The notes below the pieces were generated by a model, which was not told the origin of the DNA, ran no database searches, and worked only from the letters and a program-made list of their open reading frames with translations. A stretch of 58,687 bases of DNA from AC-32 sp049644305 (GTDB lineage Bacteria > Actinomycetota > Thermoleophilia > Gaiellales > Gaiellaceae), in NCBI GenBank assembly GCA_049644305.1, contig JBARRQ010000007.1:1-58687 (forward strand), read 5' to 3'. The translations under genes and the position numbers were made by a program. Position 1 is the first letter of the stretch. Every line of letters starts with the position of its first letter. Shown piece by piece: positions 52,706 through 58,687 of the stretch.

Positions 52706-53538
52706 CCTCGATCGGCGACATCGAGCGCGAGCTCGGCTCGCTTCGGGTCGATCCGGGATCCGGCGAGCCGTATCAGCGTACGAGCGTGATGACCCACATT
52801 GCGTGGGTGCCCGAGGCCTGGGTCGAGGCGGCCGAGGACGTGCTGTCAGGGTTGGCCGAGCGGCATCCATCCCGGACGATCGTCCTCTTCCCGCAGCCAA
52901 GCGCCGAAGACGGCATCGACGGAACCGTCGAGATCGACCGGTTTCCGGCAGGCGAGGGGCGGCAGATCTGCACCGAGACGATCCGGCTGCGGCTTTGCGG
53001 GAAGCGGGCTGAGGCGCCGGCGAGCGTCGTCGAGCCGTTGCTGCTTCCCGATCTGCCCGTCTTCCTCCGCTGGCGAGACGTGCCGCCTTTCGGCCAGCGC
53101 CCGTTCGAGCAACTCGTCGACACCGTCGACCGCCTGATCGTGGACAGCACCGAGTGGCCCGGCCTGCCCGCGCCCTATGCGCGCCTGGGGGAGATCTTCG
53201 AGCGCACTGTCGTCTCCGACATCGCGTGGGCGCGGACGAGTCGCTGGCGCCCGGAGCTCGCTTCGCTCTGGCCGGGGATCGCGGGCGTGCGGCGGATCAA
53301 GGTGACGGGGACGGAGGCCCAAGCCCACCTGCTCGCGGGCTGGCTTCGATCCCGGCTCCAGCGAGAGATCGAGCTTCAGCACGAGCCGGCAGACCGGCTC
53401 GTGGGCGTCGATGTCGACGGCGAGCCGGCCCCCTTCCCTCCGGGAGATCCACCGGCCCCGGCGGACCTGCTCAGCGACGAGCTCGAACGGTTTTCCCGTG
53501 ACCGCGTGTACGAGGAGGCGGTCCGGGCAACGGCCTAG
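52690..53538 (+). CDS. opcA: OpcA, glucose-6-phosphate dehydrogenase assembly/activator protein
   Basis: The 282-residue protein contains RTSVMTHIAWVPEAW, RHPSRTIVLFPQP, ICTETIRLRLCG, LLLPDLPVFLRWRDVPPF and VDRLIVDSTEWPG, the regular series of OpcA. OpcA binds and activates Zwf under redox control in cyanobacteria and is part of the zwf operon in actinobacteria. GTG 52690 was chosen: it starts inside zwf and gives the family length. Confidence 0.92.
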   Translation: MAAALASIGDIERELGSLRVDPGSGEPYQRTSVMTHIAWVPEAWVEAAEDVLSGLAERHPSRTIVLFPQPSAEDGIDGTVEIDRFPAGEGRQICTETIRLRLCGKRAEAPASVVEPLLLPDLPVFLRWRDVPPFGQRPFEQLVDTVDRLIVDSTEWPGLPAPYARLGEIFERTVVSDIAWARTSRWRPELASLWPGIAGVRRIKVTGTEAQAHLLAGWLRSRLQREIELQHEPADRLVGVDVDGEPAPFPPGDPPAPADLLSDELERFSRDRVYEEAVRATA

Positions 53539-53541
53539 TGT
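53536..53541 (+). promoter_or_regulatory. -10 box TAGTGT of the sigma factor gene
   Basis: TAGTGT overlaps the opcA stop codon and lies 6 nt before GTG 53548. A TATAGG box at 53565-53570 just before ATG 53575 is a weaker alternative. Confidence 0.4.
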
Positions 53542-53547
53542 GACGCC

Positions 53548-54078
53548 GTGGCGGCGCGGCGGCGTATAGGTGGCATGAAGTCGAGCGCGCACGACTTCGC
53601 GGAGGCGGCCGAGCGCCACCTCGACGATGTACATGCATTCCTCGTGTACCTGACGGGAGACAAAAGCGTGGCCGAAGACCTGACAGCAGAGACGTTCGCG
53701 CGGGCGCTCGAGCGCTGGCGCCGCTACGACCCGCGCCGAGGGAGTGCGTGCACCTGGTTGTGCCAGCTCGCGCGGTCGACGGCGCTCGACTATTTCCGAG
53801 CGGAGGATCGCCGGCGCCGTCGGGAAGGGCGCTACGCGCTGGGGGTGAGCGACGCAGAGGAGCCCGTCTTCGGCGAAGGCCTCTCCGCGGTCCTCGAGCG
53901 GGCATTGGCCCGGCTGTCGGCCGCCGAGCGAGAGGTGGTTGCGCTTCGAGTCGTGCTGGAGCTGGATGGCGAAAGCGCGGCGCGAGTGCTGGGAATCAGC
54001 GCCACGGCGTGCTCGACGCGCCTCAGCCGTGCCTTGCAGAAGCTTCAGAAGGAGGTGAGCGCCGGTGTCGCCGCTTGA
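53548..54078 (+). CDS. ECF-type RNA polymerase sigma factor
   Basis: The 176-residue protein has sigma region 2 (DDVHAFLVYLTGDKSVAEDLTAETF, then DPRRGSACTWLCQLARSTALDYFR) and region 4 (LARLSAAEREVVALRVVLELDGESAARVLGISATACSTRLSRAL). It overlaps the membrane protein gene downstream by 14 nt. That neighbour lacks an obvious zinc anti-sigma motif but is likely co-regulated. ATG 53575 is an alternative start. Confidence 0.9.
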   Translation: MAARRRIGGMKSSAHDFAEAAERHLDDVHAFLVYLTGDKSVAEDLTAETFARALERWRRYDPRRGSACTWLCQLARSTALDYFRAEDRRRRREGRYALGVSDAEEPVFGEGLSAVLERALARLSAAEREVVALRVVLELDGESAARVLGISATACSTRLSRALQKLQKEVSAGVAA

Positions 54079-55093
54079 GCTCGTGGACGACCGGTTCGAG
54101 AAGCTGGCTCAGGAACTGCGGGCGGCCCGACCGGTTGCCACGGCGGAGCTGCGCGAGCGAGTGCGAGGGCTCGCGCCACCGCCTCGGCGGCGCTTCGATC
54201 TCGACTTCCGCAGGCTCGTGCCGGCAGCCGGTGCCGCAACGCTCGTGGCGGCGGTCGGGGTAGCGGTCGTACTCGGCATCGTCCACGGCTCGACCAACCG
54301 CCAGGTGCTTGGGCGCGCGTCCACGTTGGCGCCTCAACAGAGGGCCCCGCACGGAGCTGTCGCTCAGGGGCGACCGACGCTCAGCCAGAACAGCGCGGGC
54401 GGCCTGAACCCGACGGCCGGGCGGCTCCAGCAATACGACGCCTTCCTGAGGTTGCGCCTCCGCAACTCGGACGAGCTCTCGAGGCAGACACAGGACGCGA
54501 TGGAGTACACGCATCGCGTGGGCGGCTACGTGGAGTGGGCAAGGTACGGCGCGCCCGGCAAGCGCGACGCCTCTGAGCTGGCGTTGCGGATCCCAATTCA
54601 GCACGTCCAGGCTGCGATTGCGCACTTCGCTGGCTACGGCTCGCTTCTGCGCCAGCGCGTCGTAATAAAGGACCTCCAGAACCGTGTCGACAACCTGGCC
54701 GGCCGCATCCGCCTCGTCGAAGCCGACATCGCCAGGACCGAGCAGCAGCTGGCCGGGAGCCTAACCCCTGAACAGCGGCAGGGGCTCGGGCAAAGGCTTC
54801 GGGACGACCGCATGCGGGTGGCGGCGCTTCGCAGTCAGAGCACGAACGCGGTAACGCGCGCGCGCTTTGCTCGAGTCGGCCTGACGATGGTCACCGGGAA
54901 GAAGCCGGCCGCTGCGTCCAGCCGTTTCCATCGCACAATGCATGAAGCCGGGTCGGTGTTGCTGAGGGAGCTCGAGATCCTGCTCTACGCGCTCATCGTC
55001 GCCGGCCCGCTGCTGGTGCTCGGCGCCCTGGCGATCGCGGCCGCCCGGGCGCGTCGTCGGCGTGCCGACTGGAGGTTGCTGGAACGGTCCTAG
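54065..55093 (+). CDS. DUF4349-type membrane protein, possible anti-sigma partner
   Basis: The 342-residue protein has a ~45-residue cytoplasmic head (ELVDDRFEKLAQELRAARP) and a TM helix (AGAATLVAAVGVAVVLGIV). The extracytoplasmic DUF4349 domain contains RLRLRNSDELSRQTQDAM, VGGYVEWARYG, LALRIPIQHVQAAIAHFA and a long coiled coil with QNRVDNLAGRIRLVEADIARTEQQLAG. A second TM (LLYALIVAGPLLVLGALAIAAA) ends it. Overlap with the sigma gene and the helical head suggest it could hold the sigma factor at the membrane. That role is inference only. Confidence 0.78.
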   Translation: MSPLELVDDRFEKLAQELRAARPVATAELRERVRGLAPPPRRRFDLDFRRLVPAAGAATLVAAVGVAVVLGIVHGSTNRQVLGRASTLAPQQRAPHGAVAQGRPTLSQNSAGGLNPTAGRLQQYDAFLRLRLRNSDELSRQTQDAMEYTHRVGGYVEWARYGAPGKRDASELALRIPIQHVQAAIAHFAGYGSLLRQRVVIKDLQNRVDNLAGRIRLVEADIARTEQQLAGSLTPEQRQGLGQRLRDDRMRVAALRSQSTNAVTRARFARVGLTMVTGKKPAAASSRFHRTMHEAGSVLLRELEILLYALIVAGPLLVLGALAIAAARARRRRADWRLLERS

Positions 55094-56934
55094 GGGACGA
55101 GCCGGAAGCGCGGCTTTGTCACGATCAGGCGCACCGGAGCCGACCACGAAAGCTGCGGCTTCGAGCCGCTCATCAGGTAGTCGAGCCCGCGGACGCGGTA
55201 GTACCAGACGCCGGGCGTGAGCGGGAGCGTGACCGAGGTCGCCCAGGTCTTCAAGCTGCCCGCCGTCCGCCAAGGGTACGTCGTGTGGCTCCATTGAACC
55301 TCGTACTGGTCGGTGGAGACGGTCGGCTGCCAGGCTACGAGGGGCGGCCCGTAGAACCTGGGCTTGGAGCTCGCGGCCGCGACGAGCTTCCCGTCCGGCG
55401 AAAGGCCGGAGATGAATGGCGTGGTCTGGCCGGTGACGGCCGGCTGGCTCGATTTTCCGAAGGTGAGCATGCGGCCTGACGCGCAGGCATCCTGCGTGAG
55501 CTCGGCGTCACGGTACTTGACGCCGCCGCTCGGCCGGACCACGGAGTCACCGGCCGGATGGAAGTTGGGCAGGCCGGAGGCGAGGGTGATGTCGTTTCCG
55601 GAAACCGCTTTGACAATGGCTGTGTCGAAGGACGGCGCGCCGATCTGAAGCACGTCGCCGCCGACGATGCCGGTCGCGTCGACGACGGTGATCGTCGTCG
55701 CGCCCGCCAGGGCGGACGTTGCGAGAACCGTCGACAGCTGCTGGTCCGCAACCGCATCGACGGGCATCACGGTCCAGTAGTACCGGCTGCCGGGCCAGTC
55801 GCTGTCCCAGAGGTCGATCTTGGCGGCGTTGACCATCTGTGACGCTGGAAGGCCGGTGTGGGCGTTGTTGGCGCTGCCGGCAAGGATGTCCATCTCGTTG
55901 GTCGTCACGTCGAGGCCGTCGGCGGTCTTCGTCGTGGGCTCGGCGCCGAACGAGAGGTAGGAGGTCCGAGCGTTCGCGACGCCGTTCACGTCGGTGGGGA
56001 GAGCGAGCGGTCCGACTTCCCGGGGGACGTAGGCCGGGCTACCGACGATCGCGCCACGAAAGACGGGGTTGAGGCAGTCCTGGTCGGTGAAGACCTCGAC
56101 TCGGTAGAACTCGTGCGTTGTCCCCCAGATCGAGGTGTTTCCGCTGTAGAGGAACGCCGGCATGACGCCGTGGACGCGCGGGGTCGCTGCGTCCGAGACG
56201 ACGTTCGAGACCGTTGCCTGAGCGGTCAGCGGCCCAGTTGCGAACGGCGGGTTCGTGCTCGTGTAGACGGGGCTCCAGGGACCGTACGAGACCGAGGGAA
56301 TGCCGTTAGCGGTCTTCCCATAGAGCCACCGCGTGGCCCGGACGCGCCAGTGCACGACTCCAGTCCAGGACGCGCCCTGATGGAAGGTGTAGTACTCGCG
56401 CTCGTCGGCCATGTTCGTGCGAGTCGTGAACCATTTGCCCGTGTCCACGAGCCAGACCATGTAGCCGCTCGCGCCCGGTACCGGGTTCCATCGAAGCAGT
56501 CCCGGATAGCTCGGCGTGAGCGGTGTCGGAATCGCGGGCCAGCGCATGTTGAACCCGAATGCGGCGCTCCACGGGCCGGGTCCCTTCTGGGTGATTGCGC
56601 GCGCGTGCGCGTACAGCGAGTACGGCTGGCCGCTCATCCAGGGCAGCGAGATCGGCACGGAGACGGCGGGGCTCGTGAGCCCCTTCGCCGACCAGATGAT
56701 GCCGCTGTCGGAGAAGCGCTTGCTGGTGGCCAGCTCGAACTGGTAGGCGCGCGCACCTGCAACGGGGCTCCAACCGAATGAGGGCGTGCGGGCGAAGGTG
56801 TGCACGATCGGCTCGTCTGCTCGCAGCACGAAACCGTGCAGTCCTTGTGGCGCGGCGGCGGTATTGCGCGCGCCGGCAGAGCCGCAGAGAGCGAGCGCGG
56901 CAAGAAGCGCAGCAGCACAACGGACGCGGGCCAT
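55090..56934 (-). CDS. Large secreted protein with fibronectin-III-like repeats
   Basis: The 614-residue protein has a signal peptide (AALLAALALCGSAGA) and several beta-sandwich repeats of the FN3/cadherin-like type, each with a W-x-P-V-x-G-A-x-x-Y core (PSFGWSPVAGARAYQFELAT, LLRWNPVPGASGYMVWLVD, VAWQPTVSTDQYEVQW, GVWYYRVRGLD). A central part (~400-480) has ATTITVVDATGIVGGDVLQIG, resembling viral/phage fibre-like insertions. It is extracellular and has no enzyme motif. It overlaps the previous gene's end by 4 nt, convergently. Confidence 0.72.
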   Translation of the reverse strand: MARVRCAAALLAALALCGSAGARNTAAAPQGLHGFVLRADEPIVHTFARTPSFGWSPVAGARAYQFELATSKRFSDSGIIWSAKGLTSPAVSVPISLPWMSGQPYSLYAHARAITQKGPGPWSAAFGFNMRWPAIPTPLTPSYPGLLRWNPVPGASGYMVWLVDTGKWFTTRTNMADEREYYTFHQGASWTGVVHWRVRATRWLYGKTANGIPSVSYGPWSPVYTSTNPPFATGPLTAQATVSNVVSDAATPRVHGVMPAFLYSGNTSIWGTTHEFYRVEVFTDQDCLNPVFRGAIVGSPAYVPREVGPLALPTDVNGVANARTSYLSFGAEPTTKTADGLDVTTNEMDILAGSANNAHTGLPASQMVNAAKIDLWDSDWPGSRYYWTVMPVDAVADQQLSTVLATSALAGATTITVVDATGIVGGDVLQIGAPSFDTAIVKAVSGNDITLASGLPNFHPAGDSVVRPSGGVKYRDAELTQDACASGRMLTFGKSSQPAVTGQTTPFISGLSPDGKLVAAASSKPRFYGPPLVAWQPTVSTDQYEVQWSHTTYPWRTAGSLKTWATSVTLPLTPGVWYYRVRGLDYLMSGSKPQLSWSAPVRLIVTKPRFRLVP

Positions 56935-56990
56935 CGTCGGGAGAAGTTGTCGGCACCACGGAGCCTCGCGGCGTCACTCGAACGGGTGAC

Positions 56991-58133
56991 TCAGTTGAGG
57001 GACAGGGCTCCTTCCAGTGCCGCTCCAGCCGCCAGTACACGGGCATCCTCGCCCGGCGGAGCTGCGAGCTGGATCGACGCAGGCAGTCCCGCCTCAGCCG
57101 AGCCGCACGGGAGCGCGAGAGCGGGCCAGCCGGCGGCGTTGAAAGGAAAGGTGAGCCGGGTCAGCGTGTCGCGCAAAGCCAGCTCGTCCTGGCCCACCGC
57201 CGGCGCGACGCACACGAGCGTGGGCGTCAGCAGGAGATCGACCTCCGCGGCTGCCTGCCGGAGGCGCTCGCGGTAACGCTCCCGGGCGGCTGCCGCACGC
57301 TCGAACTGGGCGTCGGTGACGGCGAGGCAGCGCTCGAGCTTGGCCCGGACGTTCTCGCCGTACGACTCGGCATGCTCCTCGAACAGCTCGCGATGCACGT
57401 CGGCGGCCTCCCGCATGAATGCGTCGCTGACGCCCTCCGGAAAGGGCATCTCGATGCGACGACGGCGAGGAAAGAGCTCGGCGGCCGCCTCGACACGGGC
57501 ATGGACGAGTGGGTCTGCGAGCTCGACCCACAGGACGCCCACCTCGAGGTCGCCCGGCTCGAGCTCGATTTGCTCGAAGCCGGGCAGGAGCGCTTCGAGC
57601 ATCTGAACGCAGCCGGCGACGTCCCGCGCCATCGGTCCCGCGTGGTCGAACGTCGGGGCGAGTGGGAAACAGCCCTCGAGCGTGACCAGGCCGAAGCTCG
57701 GCTTGAAGCCGACGACTCCGCAGCATGCGGCCGGGATGCGGATCGAGCCGCCGCTGTCAGTGCCGAGAGCGGCATCCGCGAGCCCTGCCGCGAGCGCCGC
57801 CGCCGAACCGCCGCTCGACCCACCGGCAAGACGGCCGGGGGCAAGTGGGTTGGGAACCGTGCCGAAGTGGGGGTTCTCCGAGGTGGTGCCGTAGGCGAAC
57901 TCGTGCAGGTTCGTCTTGCCGACGTCGATGTATCCCGCGCCCTCGAGCAGCCGAACCGCCCCTGCGGTCGCGGCCGGGACGTGCTCGGAGAAGAGGATCG
58001 ACCCGTAGGTCGTGACGAGCCCGGCGGTATCGAAGAGGTCCTTCACCGCCAGCCGGCGCCCGGGTGGAACTTCCGTGGACAGCTCGGTGCGGGCCAGGAA
58101 GATCCCGTCGCTGCCGGCGTCCCTAGGAGTCAC
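56991..58133 (-). CDS. Amidase signature family hydrolase
   Basis: The 380-residue protein carries the Ser-Ser-Lys triad of the family: Lys in LAVKDLFD, Ser in AGGSSGGSAAALAAG, and the nucleophile in GTDSGGSIRIPAACCGVVGFKPS. LLTPTLVCVAPAVG and AGWPALALPCG follow. It is shorter than GatA (~480) and has no gatC/gatB neighbour, so it is probably a stand-alone amidase acting on small amides rather than the tRNA amidotransferase subunit. GTG 58133 is the start. Confidence 0.85.
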   Translation of the reverse strand: MTPRDAGSDGIFLARTELSTEVPPGRRLAVKDLFDTAGLVTTYGSILFSEHVPAATAGAVRLLEGAGYIDVGKTNLHEFAYGTTSENPHFGTVPNPLAPGRLAGGSSGGSAAALAAGLADAALGTDSGGSIRIPAACCGVVGFKPSFGLVTLEGCFPLAPTFDHAGPMARDVAGCVQMLEALLPGFEQIELEPGDLEVGVLWVELADPLVHARVEAAAELFPRRRRIEMPFPEGVSDAFMREAADVHRELFEEHAESYGENVRAKLERCLAVTDAQFERAAAARERYRERLRQAAAEVDLLLTPTLVCVAPAVGQDELALRDTLTRLTFPFNAAGWPALALPCGSAEAGLPASIQLAAPPGEDARVLAAGAALEGALSLN

Positions 58134-58149
58134 GGTTTCGTCACGCTCG

Positions 58150-58183
58150 CGTCACTCACACGTGCGGATTTCCGGAATACGAT
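58150..58183 (+). promoter_or_regulatory. Promoter-like sequence resembling that of repeat copy B
   Basis: GTCAC-N2-ACACGTGCG-N11-TACGAT here has the same parts and spacing as GTCAC-N2-ACACGTGCG-N11-TAGGCT before repeat copy B. Copy A keeps only GTGCG-N11-TAGGCT. No ATG follows 6-8 nt downstream; a GCCGGGCG / CGCCCGGC hairpin lies at 58199-58238. It could drive a small antisense RNA or be a protein-binding site. Confidence 0.3.
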
Positions 58184-58256
58184 CGCCTCGGGGAGGAGGC
58201 CGGGCGAACCGTACTAAGGGAAGAAAAGGGCGCCCGGCGGGGCGAGGCCGCAGCTC

Positions 58257-58376
58257 TCAGGTCAGCGCCAGGTAGATGAACGCGATCCCGACTGCGGCGC
58301 CGAGCAGCACGAGGAACAACGCGAACAGCGCCAGGCCCCAGACGACGTTCTTGCGTTCCAGCTCCGCTTCGCTCAT
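58257..58376 (-). CDS. 39-residue single-pass membrane protein
   Basis: ATG 58376 opens a 39-codon frame with a short charged head (MSEAELERKN) and one TM helix (WGLALFALFLVLLGAAVGIAF). It lies 21 nt downstream of ctaB on the same strand. Small single-TM proteins are common in cytochrome oxidase operons, so it may be an accessory oxidase subunit; this is inference from position. It was found by reading the gap, and no homologue is claimed. Confidence 0.55.
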   Translation of the reverse strand: MSEAELERKNVVWGLALFALFLVLLGAAVGIAFIYLALT

Positions 58377-58397
58377 AGGCCGCGTGGAACGTTCATC

Positions 58398-58687
58398 TCA
58401 GCCGAGCAGCGGGTCGAGCGCCATCAGCACGAAGAGCAGCGCCAGGTACAGCAACGAGAAGCGGAAGAGCGCCCGCGCCCGGGCCGGCGTGGTCTCCCGC
58501 CGCAGGCGCCAGGCGAGCCGCAGGAAGGCCGCACCGAGCAGCAGCGCCGCAGCGAGGTACACGACGCCGACCGTCCGCCAGGCAAAGGGCAGCAGCGTCA
58601 CCGCAACCAGGACGAGCGAGTAGCAGACGATCTGCCTGGCCGTCTCGCGGTTGCCGCGCACGACCGGCAGCATCGGGATCCGCGCCG
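58398..58687 (-). CDS. ctaB: Protoheme IX farnesyltransferase CtaB/CyoE (C-terminal part)
   Basis: The frame is open to the window edge and reads RIPMLPVVRGNRETARQI, then three TM helices (LVLVAVTLLPFAWRTVGVVY, LAAALLLGAAFLRLAW, LFRFSLLYLALLFVLMALD). The PMLPVV-x-G-x-x-x-TARQI motif is characteristic of heme O synthase, which farnesylates heme B for cytochrome oxidase. The N-terminal part with the DxxD motifs lies outside the window. Confidence 0.88.
   Translation of the reverse strand, partial: ARIPMLPVVRGNRETARQIVCYSLVLVAVTLLPFAWRTVGVVYLAAALLLGAAFLRLAWRLRRETTPARARALFRFSLLYLALLFVLMALDPLLG

Overview
The window looks like a piece of chromosome from a high-GC actinobacterium. It carries the actinobacterial division/kinase cluster (FhaA, FhaB, PP2C phosphatase, FtsW/RodA, PbpA, PASTA kinase PknB), OpcA beside Zwf, an ANTAR response regulator, a SufU-type Fe-S system and many genes with leaderless-type promoters. 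A deep-branching class such as Thermoleophilia (Gaiellales/Solirubrobacterales-like) is my inference from gene content; I cannot run a phylogeny. No rRNA, tRNA, CRISPR array, phage or transposase is visible, and no gap between genes reaches 300 bases.

Layout. (1) 1-3640: end of sufD, then sufS, sufU and a Rieske ferredoxin, interrupted on the opposite strand by a cytochrome c/Cys-rich lipoprotein gene. (2) 3641-9832: a 44-residue lipoprotein, an O-methyltransferase, a strongly structured RNA candidate ending in an intrinsic terminator, an NDUFA9-like protein, a secreted protein, dcd, a putative glycoside hydrolase and a class III aminotransferase. (3) 9861-14530: a Ser/Thr kinase with an extracytoplasmic discoidin-like domain and a large cyclase/ATPase/TPR signalling protein. 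(4) 24316 down to 14513 (minus): multi-TM kinase, fhaA, fhaB, pstP, ftsW/rodA, pbpA, pknB and ddl, nearly all touching or overlapping. (5) 24441-30871: membrane, DUF4446, HNH, SIMPL and rhodanese genes and a frameshifted beta-propeller gene. (6) 34643 down to 30949 (minus): glnA, a phosphinothricin-acetyltransferase-like GNAT, a P-II protein and amt, abutting or overlapping, behind a terminator hairpin in the glnA leader. Facing the other way is an ABC transporter/MFS operon with its own leader mini-ORF and terminator, then a second glnA. (7) 39468-45334: PRC-like protein, GAF-HisKA_2 kinase, methyltransferase, ANTAR regulator, membrane protein, ABC-F ATPase. (8) 45393-53538: tkt, and divergently rpiB, tal, a 39-codon ORF, pgi, gnd, zwf and opcA, a compact pentose-phosphate operon. 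(9) 53548-58687: ECF sigma factor, DUF4349 membrane protein, secreted FN3-like protein, amidase, a 39-residue membrane protein and the C-terminus of ctaB.

The most unusual signals are not ordinary genes. A 41-bp block, 40/41 identical, occurs at 3938 and 41261. It contains a -10 box exactly 7 nt before an ATG, a micro-ORF beginning MAGGRVGTR and a hairpin. A stand-alone RNA candidate at 4637-4855 starts with a 14-nt anti-anti-Shine-Dalgarno sequence, is closed by an 18-bp long-range helix and ends in a terminator. Two resource or drug-related operons (glnA and the ABC exporter) face each other from a 254-bp gap, each behind a terminator hairpin in its leader. About twenty genes start 6-8 nt after a TANNNT box, and several divergent pairs share overlapping -10 boxes.
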